Source: HXMU1420-13 sp024742815
GTDB taxonomy: Bacteria > Bacteroidota > Rhodothermia > Balneolales > Balneolaceae
Assembly: GCA_024742815.1 (NCBI GenBank)
Contig: JANSXX010000010.1
Location: 1-64,000, forward strand
Length of the DNA: 64,000 nucleotides
Direction: 5' to 3'
Shown: piece after piece, positions 12,001-18,186 of the stretch
How positions within the stretch are numbered: the stretch's first letter is position 1
Layout of the letters: each line of letters begins with the position of its first letter
Notes under the pieces: model-generated
Seen by the model: only the letters and a program-made list of their open reading frames with translations
Told to the model about the DNA's origin: nothing
The model's database searches: none
Position numbers and translations under genes: made by a program

Positions 12001-12826
12001 AGCTACATTCTCAAGTAGTACACCAGATTCTATTACCGGATTTTTGGTTGGATCAGGAATGAGTACTGAAAATGCCAGCAAAATGTTTGTAGAATGGTCA
12101 AAACTTGATCTTCAGGATGGTGTGAGCATTAATATTGGAAACGTTGAATTAAACAAAGAAGGTGCCGATGCACTACGATTGCTTCGCCAAAACAACAACC
12201 TTGATATTACCTGGGGTGGAGAAGCCGGAGTGGATGATGAACCAAGTTTTTCTCAACTACCAGAGCCTGTTGAGATTAAAACTGAAGATACCAGAAGGAT
12301 CCGAATTTGGGATTTTGTATCAGATCCTAATACCAACGATAAAGATCTGAGATTCAGGTTTAGTATACTATCTGATAGTTCACAAACTATTAGCTATAAT
12401 ACTAACAGTGGCGACTTATTTATTACAGCACGTGCGTATGCAGATACGTTCTTCGTGGTTATTGAAGCAAGAAATCTTGATGGCATTTCGGGGCAAGATA
12501 CACTTGAAGTACATACAAGTGATCTCTTTCCTACTTCAAGCGAACTTGCTTCTCTGCTACCAGATGATTATCAACTCAATCAAAACTATCCTAACCCATT
12601 CAACCCAAGTACGGTGATAAGCTATGCCGTACCTGAACCGGCCGAGGTGCGATTGGTGGTTTATAATTTACTTGGTCAGCCGGTATTACAACTGGTAGAT
12701 CAAAAACAAAACGCCGGCTGGCATCAGGTGAATGTAGATGCATCCAGACTTTCCAGTGGCATCTATATCTATCGCTTGGTTATAGGTAATACCGTGCTAT
12801 CCAAAAAAATGACGCTCATTAAATAA
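1..12826 (+). CDS. Giant T9SS-targeted BspA/DUF285 repeat adhesin, 5' partial
   Basis: The frame is open from base 2, so the true start lies left of the window; more than 4,270 codons are visible. Modules in order: BspA/DUF285 repeats (MF..A..FNQD.S.WDVS.VT.M type, to about base 215); two cadherin/Ig-like domains (about 640-1230); propeller-like repeats of the SDGTKMF...EYSLSTAFDVSTA kind (about 1250-2040); a cadherin-like domain (about 2040-2345); a second DUF285 block (about 2640-3560); three near-identical GLUG-type modules (about 3565-7530); three PKD-like (DWGDGT) plus DUF285 modules (about 7825-10540); a last DUF285 block (10860-12200); and a C-terminal type IX sorting domain from about 12555 (QNYPNPFNPST). 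It is probably exported by T9SS and attached to or shed from the surface as an adhesin. The ligand is unknown. Codon use looks uniform and no frameshift is seen. Confidence 0.93.
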   Translation, partial: GWDVSNADSLTVMFADAAAFNQDLSGWDISNVTDMFLFADNTSLSPAYYTNMLENWSKLSLQSSVDFSVDTTTYRISGLQGRDVLTGTYGWSITDGGLVVNDLLISNEESSPIDLNQIGSLVMNLTADDSVVTDGLSVSWTLTGASGLTISGTPTFDGLSEKWIYDLSQLSVTDVDQNYELKLISSLSLKNGTETIKDTLTVEIVKPNSAPTVLSDIADVTVDEDAENTVIELTQFFADADQLAADLLFSVESNSNALLLNASIDNTTNELTLDYLENQFGSSLIKLRATDLGGLSVDTSFTVTVNPVNDAPSVSSPIADITVDENAANTVVDLSTNFSDLETSSGSLIYSVEVNDNPTLVSTSISDSTLTLDYQANQFGLASITVRASDGELNITDSFTITVNDVNYPPVFPGAYDISTAVQANNGVSTFIPQSSYGDIAFNSDGTKLFAVNGDAMVAEYHLGTAFEVSTAVHAGELEDFDVSSEDGTPTALNFNNDGTKMFVLGSESDALTEYSLSTAFDVSSAVYTSQFSIVNQENDPKGFTFNSDGTKMFLIGHGRRMIIEYSLSTAFNISTATYAGAEEEFSVSAEEFSASDIAFNGDGSKMFIVGGGRDVVEYNLLAPFDVSTAIYAGASEEFDHGRFGTRSAGSLSFNNDGTKLFIRDDITFGVFEYILDNPSAVGFLENGVGTVVDINATNGDGGIADEGLTYSITGGADASFFDIDSNSGELTFKSAPDFETPGDSDGDNEYEVTVQADDGEAENNTASFELTITVINVNEAPVASKVLIAGTPKVGEILATTYIFSDADGDANAGANFQWYVSADTLTESTAITGATDSTFTPTSAQAGQFVKVEVTPNDGFDLGIAVSSFWVEVPSLFFLAENGVTITCKEASPGDTGVVGDVTYTAVDEATLRQIVNDDSRWDELPVVCTSGITNMSEMFYDQNNFSAFSSFNTNISSWDISNVTDMSLMFYMASAFNQDISKWDVSSTTNMWSMFADATSFNQSIGDWDVSSVTDMSLMFFRASAFNQPIGSWNVTSVEDMTEMFFGATSFNQDLSSWGEKTSKVTNMIQMFRDATSFDQDLSSWNVSSVTNMAAMFFNATSFNQDLSSWNVGSVTNMSQMFEGATFFSTANYDALLNGWSALPSLQSNVGLGAQETMYSPAASAARDILENDYGWVIIDAGRTNVAPVASSLNIGEGSVKLGTQITATYDFTDEDGDAESGTTFQWYRADAADGTNAIAITDSTNITYTPTSQDHLKYLRLDVTPNDGIEAGATVSSGYILASVFDGGTGTAGDPFLISTVAQLDSIRTNKDGSGNIVGHYTLTNDIDLNVAPYNTGKGWIPIGRFAFSSTLERFSGVFDGANHTINGLYINSSDYDYMGFFGNIEGNASVKNVIFTNVNITSSSTYLGTLGSLISSSASNIHVSGIVNGDSRAGGILGIMLANSSISGSSFDGTVSSSGYAAGISGFIENGHITTSYSTGSISGTIGGGITGEIKVDASSSSSISNSYSLASVSGSTVGELIGAMTNILGPLNISSNYYAGTLSGTVTNTYWNSDGTETSGVSTSAMKDSLTFTNAGFDFRDTWAITTGDSVSYPYLQANPQSPVPGKERANEAPVVSNLNIGEGSIKLGTQITATYNFTDEDGDAESGTTFQWYRADAADGTNAVAITDSTTITYTPTSEDNLKYLRLDVTPNDGIEAGATVSSGYILASIFEGGTGVEGDPFLIATAEQLDEIRNLFKEGEYGSLSIDAYFELVTDIDLDVAPYNTEKGWIPIAITHQSPFSGNFDGKGHTINGLYINSSDHFYSGLFGTVVNSVITNIKFTNVDLTAEEAIGAIGYVSGDSKVSRIKVSGTVSGRYAGGIAGQVWNRGVVSESSFSGSVTGRNAGGIAGDIENNGEIRTSYSTGNITGTQYAGGITGQSGGSQGGEKVTNSYSLAIITVTDQFGEAGGVVGTGSYQKSNNYYAGTLSGTETNIYWNSDGTETTDVSTSAMKDSLTFTNAGFDFRDTWAITTGDSVSYPYLQANPQSPVPGKERANEAPVVSNLNIGEGSVKIGTQITATYDFTDEEGDAESGTTFQWYRADAADGTNAVAITDSTTITYTPTSKDNLKYLRLDVTPNDGIEAGATVSSGYILASVFEGGIGVAEDPFLVSTAEQLNAIRGAIDPNSATFINAHFKLTTDIDLTSATRSGGAFYNEGAGWQPIGEYFDSGSSEGTTTSFSGVFDGNGHTINGLFINRSNQSYVGFFGWVFGTVKNLTFANVDITAGNHTGGISGYNSGATFTNVHVTGTVRSTSGTVGGIAGSLWNNGSIQKASFNGTLTGSVIGGISGDLESEDDNENTLIDQSYAAGTFSGSSVGGIIGSLWGGGTLSNSYSAVNITATTNAGGLVSFGDKDLTITNSFVFGSVSGTNAGGISSMTDSFFPGLKGSGIFWDKTTTGQSSAYPTQDFAGATGLTTSAMKDSLTFANAGWDFESIWAITTGDSVSYPYLQNNMQNPIPGKAKVNTPPIVSTPIPDVVVDENSQPTAFDVSTYFSDLESTDLTFELEKNDNSSLVNATILGSELTLEYQTDQFGEANISVSAFDGEFAVVDTFKVTVNEVLSVDPANAFITTWSTTGADESVTIPTSGGAEITDFDFIVDWGDGTIERITGDDPDPSHTYALAGTHTIQIEGIFPYMKAGSDGDLNQLSSIEQWGNNTWENMVNTFAWARNMEYNATDAPDLSKVTSTAGMFFAAEKVNGDLSSWNTSTITDMSFMFDGATIFNGDISTWDVSNVTNMREMFQNADSLNQNLSKWNVAKVTNMRGVFQDTDSFNGDVSTWTTGAAVNMFGMFANAVSFNQDISGWDVSNVTDFGAMFLNAAKFDQDISNWNISSATRLDNGNFGFLQGAGLSTQNYDLLLNKWSKLENLPNGLTLKAGTIKYGAGERYRLNLINLYDWQITDGGFKPTFATRWNIPESSKTLEIPVQGGETISDYDFTIDWGDGTLERYVGDKPTITHTFNNSEATFISISGDFPTMYGLNSNALQNLTEVVRWGEITWESMAYMFANASNLVITATDLPNLEQVTSMEGMFLDAFNTSNFNSDISSWDVSAITNMKAMFAGADSFNQDISVWDVSSVTTMESMFAQAKAFNQNLGNWDINKVETFDGEQDGTGFMDNTALSTTNYDSTLIGWAGKINESSDIEVSFGDAKRSFVSNAAVDKLAGLGWEIQDAGSIPTFATTWITTSANEVVTIPTSGGTEITDFDFTIDWGDGTIQTVSGDDPDPSHTYANAGTYTVHIVGTFPYMAPTDRGQLDQLVSLDSWGEIAWENMRGMFADASNLEYNATDVPDLSGVKSLGSMFFEATKFNGDISDWDVSNIEDMSSMFVDAHSFNQDISNWDVSNVTNMRFMFREARSFNQDLSKWDVDQVTDMNSMFNNAKAFNQDLGDWNITSVEILSDPPFGFLKGTGLSIANYDSLLIKWSKKSLPQNLTLDVDSTFYSRYSAVSRQRIIDQFNWRINDKGIEPMEYTFNIVKEKFSADSKLVIQVLGNEKQVAQEVGTVSWTATNLDNGNSLSGFGNPVFNSESGNWELTTKGIQVANPEGVKFKLSANFEIPAVGFSETIGVDSVEMYNNFYLAENNYTVKANDQAEINEQGFVIIDGEPVVHTLRDRAGLEALIKENENHPELATSVTSRITDMSELFMTIGDFNQPIGRWDVSNVTNMYYMFAGWNRGKMCGWSYEKEDPCINNFNTMKFNQDISKWDVSSVTNMEGMFSNSRAFNSPINDWDVSNVTNMKSMFDDRIHFVFGSDWRDAFSNPQGRSQFNQPLDKWDVSSVTDMSFMFHYHRHFNQPIGTWDVTSVTTMESMFEAAAMFNQNTFLWFFRGNPFIRNTKNMFSHAKSYNNGQPKNSNPKNVANTEGEWKAHNLTDVSSMFYGAESFNQDISNWDVSSVQYFDASPKTRAKIAKTNGQETASSLDDIQHEEGRKLVSTKLEDSTKEPDTPSTLNRFKQPATFSSSTPDSITGFLVGSGMSTENASKMFVEWSKLDLQDGVSINIGNVELNKEGADALRLLRQNNNLDITWGGEAGVDDEPSFSQLPEPVEIKTEDTRRIRIWDFVSDPNTNDKDLRFRFSILSDSSQTISYNTNSGDLFITARAYADTFFVVIEARNLDGISGQDTLEVHTSDLFPTSSELASLLPDDYQLNQNYPNPFNPSTVISYAVPEPAEVRLVVYNLLGQPVLQLVDQKQNAGWHQVNVDASRLSSGIYIYRLVIGNTVLSKKMTLIK
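3565..7530 (+). repeat. Three tandem ~1.3 kb intragenic modules (GLUG type)
   Basis: Three direct copies start near 3565, 4850 and 6127. Each opens with an NIGEGS..LGTQITATYDF-type strand and an FQWYRADAADGTNA segment, continues with a DPFLI.T..QLD.I segment and GLUG-like FSG.FDG..HTINGLYIN and GGI.G repeats, and closes with SAMKDSLTF.NAG.DF...WAITTGDSVSYPYLQ. The ends are almost identical at DNA level while the centres diverge, which suggests unequal recombination or gene conversion. Confidence 0.85.
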
Positions 12827-12843
12827 AAGTTTCGGGGGTGTTG

Positions 12844-12880
12844 GTAGGAGCTCAAAGTTGGGGCTCCTACTACTTTTGGT
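12844..12880 (+). terminator. Possible terminator after the giant adhesin
   Basis: Arms GTAGGAGC (12844-12851) and GCTCCTAC (12863-12870) form a perfect 8-bp stem with an 11-nt loop, 15 nt or so after the adhesin stop codon. The following tract (TACTTTTGG) is only weakly T-rich, so termination efficiency is uncertain. Confidence 0.5.
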
Positions 12881-12896
12881 TTTGAAGTAGAGCTAT

Positions 12897-13118
12897 ATGA
12901 ATAATTCAAAACATTGCGATATTTGTAATAGAATCGAGGGTGATTTTCTAGCTTCGGATGACGATTTAATTACACTAAGCAAAAAGAAATTGAATGGATT
13001 CACATTTGTGATTTGCCAAAGTTGCTATAAAAAAGCCAAGAACGAATCTGAGCAGAATACCAAGGTTTTATCTCGATGGCGGAAAGCAGTCTTGAAGCTC
13101 GTTGGTAGGATAAAGTAA
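12897..13118 (+). CDS. Small CxxC/CxxC putative zinc-binding protein
   Basis: A 73-residue protein with two Cys pairs, CDIC near residues 8-11 and CQSC near residues 40-43, which could form one zinc site. The C-terminal third is Lys/Arg-rich (RWRKAVLKLVGRIK) and could bind nucleic acid or membrane. I do not recognise the family. It sits alone between the adhesin terminator and the antiporter gene. Support is the paired cysteines and sensible composition; no strong ribosome-binding site is seen before the ATG, so it could be spurious. Confidence 0.5.
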   Translation: MNNSKHCDICNRIEGDFLASDDDLITLSKKKLNGFTFVICQSCYKKAKNESEQNTKVLSRWRKAVLKLVGRIK

Positions 13119-13209
13119 AGGGTACAGCGGAGCTTATGCCATCAAAAAGCTACGTGATAAAAACAAGTAAACTCTTCTCGCTTTCTTTTTCTGTTGATGG
13201 TGGGTTCCG

Positions 13210-13217
13210 TACCTTTG
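13210..13217 (+). promoter_or_regulatory. Bacteroidetes-type -7 box (TACCTTTG) before the Ca/Na antiporter
   Basis: TACCTTTG fits the TAnnTTTG -7 consensus of Bacteroidota and ends 21 bp before the ATG at 13239. No TTG lies at the usual 17-23 bp distance upstream (only a T-run), so the -33 element is weak. Confidence 0.4.
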
Positions 13218-13238
13218 TGCCTCACTTAATCAACAGAA

Positions 13239-14327
13239 ATGACTATCGTATTATTTGTACTTGGACTTGTATCCCTTATTGTTGGAGCTGAGCTTTTTTT
13301 AAAAGCGGTAGATCATTTTGGGCTCAAATGGGGCATTTCGCCACTCATTATGGGGCTTACTGTGGTTGCATTTGCAACCGGAGCGCCTGAGCTTGCTATC
13401 AGTATTAAAGCAGCGATGTCGGGCAGTGCCGATCTGGTGTTGGGCAACATCATTGGTAGTAACATCGCGAATATATTACTGATTTTAGGCATCACCGCAC
13501 TCATTGCTCCCCTAAATATTACCCGACGTGTTGTAAGTGTAGATGTTCCCATCGTAATTGCGGCAAGCGCCTTAGTGTATGTGCTGGCACTTGATAAACA
13601 ACTCAGCTCACTTGATGGGATTATCTTGTTAGCTGGCTTGGTTGCCTATTCATATTTCACCTTTCTTCAAATCAAAAAAAATAAAGACGAAAACGATGTT
13701 GAAGAAGTATTTCAATATGAATCCAATCCCGAAGATTTAGCTAAAGGGGCTTTTTTCTATGTCAAAAATATAGGCTTATTGCTGATTGGTTTAACACTCA
13801 TTGTTCTGGGTTCCGGCTGGATGGTAGATAGTGCCGTTACTATCGCAACTATACTGGGCTTGTCGGAATTGGTGATTGGGTTAACCATCGTTTCGATTGG
13901 AACCTCACTTCCCGAAGTTGCAACTTCGTTATCAGCAGCAAGAAAAGGTAAAGCAGATATTGCCGTAGCAAATGTTCTTGGTTCGAACTTATACAATATG
14001 CTGTTAACACTTGGTTTAACCTTGGTTATTGCACCTAATATTTTGGATGTATCGATGGATGCAATTAATCTCGATCTACCTTTCATGTTGGCGGTAAGCA
14101 TTGCATGTATTCCAATTTTTATTGCAGGATTTAATCTTACCCGACTTGATGGCTCACTCTTTCTATTTTATTACACGGCTTACTTAACTTATTTAGTGCT
14201 AAACGCGATTCAATCGGAAATTGTGCCGATTTTCCAATTGGCTATGATGTGGGTAATTATCCCTGCTACAATTATTTACATGATTTGGCGAATTATTGAC
14301 TACCGAAAATCGCTTGTACGCATGTAG
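13239..14327 (+). CDS. Calcium/sodium antiporter, CaCA (YrbG-like) family
   Basis: A 362-residue inner-membrane exchanger that would use a sodium or proton gradient to move Ca2+. The two inverted alpha repeats that form the ion site are clear: GLTVVAFATGAPELAIS with GNIIGSNIANILLILG near residues 46-90, and GLTIVSIGTSLPEVATS with ANVLGSNLYNMLLTLG near residues 215-260. The acidic residues of both repeats (PEL and PEV) are present. About ten hydrophobic segments surround a charged central loop (KKNKDENDVEE). Length is near the family norm. A second antiporter gene, nhaA, follows on the same strand, so the two may serve related salt homeostasis. Confidence 0.9.
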   Translation: MTIVLFVLGLVSLIVGAELFLKAVDHFGLKWGISPLIMGLTVVAFATGAPELAISIKAAMSGSADLVLGNIIGSNIANILLILGITALIAPLNITRRVVSVDVPIVIAASALVYVLALDKQLSSLDGIILLAGLVAYSYFTFLQIKKNKDENDVEEVFQYESNPEDLAKGAFFYVKNIGLLLIGLTLIVLGSGWMVDSAVTIATILGLSELVIGLTIVSIGTSLPEVATSLSAARKGKADIAVANVLGSNLYNMLLTLGLTLVIAPNILDVSMDAINLDLPFMLAVSIACIPIFIAGFNLTRLDGSLFLFYYTAYLTYLVLNAIQSEIVPIFQLAMMWVIIPATIIYMIWRIIDYRKSLVRM

Positions 14328-14494
14328 TTATTTAAAAAACCGTTAATTCGTGCCGATACTACACACAAATTGATGGCAAACTCATATTTTCTACCCGTGC
14401 AAACACAAGTAGCATATCATATTTGTATACATAGAACAAACGAGCAATCAGTTTGTAATTCTATGCTGTTTACACCCTCACTTGGTTGCCATCA

Positions 14495-14509
14495 TCACCA
14501 TTTTGGTGA
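14495..14509 (+). promoter_or_regulatory. Short hairpin in the nhaA leader
   Basis: The 257-bp gap before nhaA (14328-14584) holds no gene. TCACCA (14495-14500) and TGGTGA (14504-14509) form a 6-bp stem with a TTT loop about 75 bp before the start codon. I see no fold that I can match to a known ion-responsive riboswitch, and no T-run that would make it a terminator. Confidence 0.3.
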
Positions 14510-14584
14510 ACGTTAAATCTGTTTCAAAGATTTAAACAAAAGCTTTTCTACTTACAAACAAACGACCTTTAAAAATTTACTACA

Positions 14585-15904
14585 ATGAGTTCTAATGGTA
14601 CATCATCGCCACTATCTCCAATAACGGAGTTTATAAAAACCGAATCATTTTCGGGCTTACTACTCATGTTTGCAGCAGTATTGGCATTAATAGTTGCCAA
14701 TTCTCCGCTCGCCGATTTTTATATGACATCCCTACAAACCAAACTCACTGTTGGTTTACCGGATGCCAATATTTCGAAACCTATCATCCTTTGGATTAAT
14801 GATGGTCTCATGGCCATTTTCTTTTTATTGATCGGTTTGGAAATAAAACGAGAGCTCAAATATGGTGAGCTTTCTTCCTTCCAATCTGCTCTGCTTCCGG
14901 TAATCGCAGCGATGGGTGGAGCCGTAGTTCCAGGCTTAATCTTCTTTGGCTTTAATATGGGCACAGAATATGTAGATGGCTGGGCAATTGCCATTGCCAC
15001 AGATATTGCCTTCGCAATTGGAGTTTTAGCGCTTCTAGGCAGCAGAGTTCCTTTATGGGCAAAAGTGTTTTTAACTGCGGTAGCTGTGGTAGACGACTTA
15101 ATTGCGGTATTAGTGATTGCCGTATTCTATACCAGTAAAATATCGATGGCAGCACTTGGAGTAGCTGGCGTAACTCTGGCAATTTTGATAATTATGAATT
15201 TCTCGAATATTCGCTCTATTGCTCTCTACTTAATTGTAGGATTAGTGCTCTGGGTAGCAGTATTAAAATCAGGTGTACATGCTACTATCGCCGGTGTTTT
15301 ACTTGGTTTTCTAATTCCAGCCACTCCGCATAAGCACAAAGACCAACTGCTTATCAGAATGCAAAAAGGAGTAGATATGCTGCGCGAAGCGGTAAACGAT
15401 AAAGATAAAGAGCTAAAAGAGACGGCCATGCACGAAATAGAAGTGAGCGTGGAAAAAATGGAATCACCTTTGCATAAACTCGAGCATAAACTGCATCCGC
15501 TGGTTGCCTATTTTATTATGCCGGTGTTTGCTTTTGCTAATGCAGGCGTAGCACTTTCGGCCGAGCAGTTTAGCGCTGCATTTTCGAGCACACTAACTCT
15601 TGGAATCTTATTCGGACTATTCGTTGGTAAGCAAGTTGGTATTATGTTATCTGTATTTGTTTCAAGCAAGCTTGGACTTATCACCTTGCCTAATTCCGAT
15701 AAAGTGTGGACGATCTTTTACGGAATCGCATGTTTAACCGGTATTGGTTTTACCATGTCGCTATTTATTAGCGGACTCGCATTCTCTGATGCCCAATCCA
15801 TCGAATACTCTAAGGTGGGGATTTTTGTAGGTTCGCTATTTAGTGGCTTATTGGGTTATTTCTTCCTTCGCAGTCGCTTATCTCCCGATCCGGTGAGTGC
15901 TTAG
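14585..15904 (+). CDS. nhaA: Na+/H+ antiporter NhaA
   Basis: A 439-residue inner-membrane exchanger that expels Na+ (or Li+) in return for protons. The paired aspartates of the transport site occur in VAVVDDLIAVLVIAVFYT near residues 160-177, and the N-terminal GLLLMFAAVLALIVANSP helix is characteristic. A charged cytoplasmic insert (about residues 255-305, rich in K, E, H) separates the two halves; similar inserts occur in other NhaA proteins of the phylum. FAFANAGV near residue 315 and GIGFTMSLFISGLAF near residue 390 are family hallmarks. Transcription likely ends at the strong hairpin just after the stop codon. Confidence 0.95.
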   Translation: MSSNGTSSPLSPITEFIKTESFSGLLLMFAAVLALIVANSPLADFYMTSLQTKLTVGLPDANISKPIILWINDGLMAIFFLLIGLEIKRELKYGELSSFQSALLPVIAAMGGAVVPGLIFFGFNMGTEYVDGWAIAIATDIAFAIGVLALLGSRVPLWAKVFLTAVAVVDDLIAVLVIAVFYTSKISMAALGVAGVTLAILIIMNFSNIRSIALYLIVGLVLWVAVLKSGVHATIAGVLLGFLIPATPHKHKDQLLIRMQKGVDMLREAVNDKDKELKETAMHEIEVSVEKMESPLHKLEHKLHPLVAYFIMPVFAFANAGVALSAEQFSAAFSSTLTLGILFGLFVGKQVGIMLSVFVSSKLGLITLPNSDKVWTIFYGIACLTGIGFTMSLFISGLAFSDAQSIEYSKVGIFVGSLFSGLLGYFFLRSRLSPDPVSA

Positions 15905-15923
15905 TCAATAAATCGTATGTACA

Positions 15924-15958
15924 AAACCCCTTAAGATTGTCTTGAGGGGTTTATTTTT
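15924..15958. terminator. Bidirectional Rho-independent terminator between nhaA and the AlkA-like gene
   Basis: AAACCCCTTAAG (15924-15935) pairs with CTTGAGGGGTTT (15941-15952) as a 12-bp stem with one G-T wobble and a 5-nt loop, followed by TATTTTTTC. On the other strand an A-rich flank gives a shorter T-tract. The stem overlaps the TAA stop codon of the convergent gene (15951-15953). Confidence 0.85.
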
Positions 15959-16907
15959 TCTTCTTTTTTGCCCGCTCTTCTTTTTCTCGCAAAATGTAAT
16001 TCACATAGAGAAATTCTAAAGCTGAAGATTCATAACCGCGCCAGTTTTTTGTAATCTCGGCAAAATCTTCATCGCTACTGTTATCAGGATCTAGCCCATA
16101 GCTCCACAAAATCCATCGCCGTAAGCCTTTTTCTTGTCCCTTTGTTTTGTTGGATGGAAACACCGCGTCGGTTCTTCCACGCATCATAATTAAATCTTGG
16201 GCAGCAGTTGGACCAATTCCTTTTACTTTAACCAAAGTGTTGTAACAGGTTTCTGGATCGGCGTTAGTAAGAAATTCCATATCACGTTCACCGGCCACAA
16301 TACTTTGGGATAATTCTACCAGATATTGCCCTTTTCGTAATGTTGGTCCTAATTTTCTGATGGCTGCAGGATCAGCTTTCATCAACTGATGTGGCTTTGG
16401 CCAACCGGCTAAGGTGCCTCCTTTGTATTCGATGGCAGTTCCATACGCTTCCCGAATGGCATACATCATTTTCTTTGCAGTGGGTTTGTGGTTCATCTGC
16501 ATCTCAACAATTCGATTCTGAATATCCTCAAATAAATTGGCTCGAGTCATACGCTTTAGCCCATACAAAGCAGAGAGTTTATCACCCAAAACCGGATCAT
16601 TTGCAGCTTGATCATACAATGGACGATTGTCCATTTCTGTCCCAAGAATTTTCACCAAACTTTTATTCGCCGTCTCAATTTCTTCTTTCGACAACGACTC
16701 TTTGCACTCGATATTAAATTCCGGAGCATCAACATCCCCATTAAAGAAAGCGGTAACAATTACATCGCGATCCCCAACAGATACCGGGCGAGTAAACCCT
16801 TCCTCAAACATAGTTTCGGGATGATGTTCGTGATCGAAGTAAGATTCAACATCGAGGCATAAATACCAATCGTGCGGAGGGGTAGAGGATAAAGTCCAAT
16901 TACTCAT
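15951..16907 (-). CDS. AlkA-like HhH-GPD DNA glycosylase homologue lacking the usual catalytic Asp
   Basis: A 318-residue protein resembling 3-methyladenine DNA glycosylase II. It shows a helix-hairpin-helix (VKGIGPTAA, residues 228-236) and the C-terminal helices typical of AlkA (RRWILWSYG and WRGYESSALEFLYVNYIL). In HhH-GPD enzymes the catalytic Asp lies two or three residues after the Pro that follows the hairpin; here the stretch reads FPSNKTKG, with Asn253 and Lys254 at those places. I checked the codons: AAC AAA. The N-terminal half (1-90) fits the AlkA N-domain only loosely, and the C-terminus is a lysine run. It may be a base-damage binder, use another residue, or be a diverged subfamily. 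It lies close to a DNA ligase and exonuclease pair, which fits a repair role. Confidence 0.75.
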   Translation of the reverse strand: MSNWTLSSTPPHDWYLCLDVESYFDHEHHPETMFEEGFTRPVSVGDRDVIVTAFFNGDVDAPEFNIECKESLSKEEIETANKSLVKILGTEMDNRPLYDQAANDPVLGDKLSALYGLKRMTRANLFEDIQNRIVEMQMNHKPTAKKMMYAIREAYGTAIEYKGGTLAGWPKPHQLMKADPAAIRKLGPTLRKGQYLVELSQSIVAGERDMEFLTNADPETCYNTLVKVKGIGPTAAQDLIMMRGRTDAVFPSNKTKGQEKGLRRWILWSYGLDPDNSSDEDFAEITKNWRGYESSALEFLYVNYILREKEERAKKKKK

Positions 16908-16997
16908 AGTAATAACTTAGATTTAGAATGCTTCTAGCTTAGGTTCGGTTTATAATACGCACACTTAAAAACAACTACAGATGGAATCGTTCGCACT

Positions 16998-18185
16998 ATG
17001 AGTAAAAGATTATTTTGCATGTTAAGTTTATGCATTATTTGGCTTTGTATTCAATCAGTTTCAGTATTCGCTTGGCAAGCTGAGAGCCTATCTGATCGCA
17101 TATCAACCATTGTTGTGTACACTTCTGATTTGTTCGCAAATACTACCGGAGGTTTCGATACAGGCATTCGTTATTTGGATAATCTCGATCTAATCATTCA
17201 GGCTGATTGGGATTACCTTACACTTTTTGCTTACGGATTAGCCAATCAAGGCGGAAACCTATCTGAGCTATCCGGCGATTTTCAAACTGCTTCAAACATC
17301 GAAGCTCCAAATTCCTTTCGATGGTATGAAGCGTGGGCCAATATTCCTATCAAACCCATAAACAGCTCGTTACTTATAGGATTATATGATCTAAACACCG
17401 AGTTCGATATCACAAATACAGGTAGTTTGTTCATCAATAGTTCGCACGGGATAGGTCCTGAATTTGCGTTTTCGGGGAGATTTAGCCCCTCCATATTTCC
17501 TTATACTTCTCTCGCGGTTAGACTTAAAGTGAACATTGTCCCAGGAATTTCGCTAAAAGGTGCAGTATTAGATGGAGTGCCTTCAGATCCTGCTGATCCA
17601 TCCGGTACGAAAGTTCGATTGCGAGAAAGCGACGGTTCGTTGATGGTGGGCGAAATCGAGCTATTTAGTCCAAAAGTTACTGCTCCCACCGAAAGAAATG
17701 TAGTAACAGATTCACCTTTTCGGATAATTGCAGGAATTTGGCAATACACGGAAGAACGACAAGGATGGGAAGGAGACTTACAGATTGATGCTGGGGTTTA
17801 CGCAATGGCAGAAGCAAAAGTTTTGGATGAAAAAATGGATCGGGCTCAAGGCTTATCTGTATTTGTGCGCTATGGCTTAACCAACAGCCGAATTAGCCGA
17901 TTTAGTAGATATTTTGGATCGGGATTGGTGTATCAAGGGTTATTTCCGAATCGCGATCAAGACAGAATTGGACTAGCTGTCAGTTTGCCGATGAATAGTG
18001 ACGAATTTGTGGCGACGCTCAATCAAGATCTGGCAGATGAGCTTACTACTGAATTTACCTATCAGTTTGTAGCGATGGAAAAATGGAGGCTACAAATAGA
18101 TGCTCAGTATATAGCCAATCCAAATTTGGCTCCCGGTTTGGAAGACGCAATTTTGTTAGGGCTGCGATCGATCATTGAATTTTGA
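16998..18185 (+). CDS. OprB-like carbohydrate-selective porin
   Basis: A 395-residue predicted outer-membrane beta-barrel with a cleavable signal peptide (residues 1-26, hydrophobic LSLCIIWLCIQSVSVFAWQ). Family signs include the N-terminal YTSDLFANTTGG segment, WYEAWANIPI, LLIGLYDLNTEFD, LFINSSHGIGPEFAFSG and the repeated GIWQYTEER-type strands, ending with an aromatic C-terminal residue (SIIEF) as expected for barrel insertion. OprB proteins admit sugars; the substrate here is unknown. It is flanked by repair genes on the opposite strand, with which it converges at a 1-bp gap, so it is probably its own transcription unit. Confidence 0.82.
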   Translation: MSKRLFCMLSLCIIWLCIQSVSVFAWQAESLSDRISTIVVYTSDLFANTTGGFDTGIRYLDNLDLIIQADWDYLTLFAYGLANQGGNLSELSGDFQTASNIEAPNSFRWYEAWANIPIKPINSSLLIGLYDLNTEFDITNTGSLFINSSHGIGPEFAFSGRFSPSIFPYTSLAVRLKVNIVPGISLKGAVLDGVPSDPADPSGTKVRLRESDGSLMVGEIELFSPKVTAPTERNVVTDSPFRIIAGIWQYTEERQGWEGDLQIDAGVYAMAEAKVLDEKMDRAQGLSVFVRYGLTNSRISRFSRYFGSGLVYQGLFPNRDQDRIGLAVSLPMNSDEFVATLNQDLADELTTEFTYQFVAMEKWRLQIDAQYIANPNLAPGLEDAILLGLRSIIEF

Positions 18186-18186
18186 G

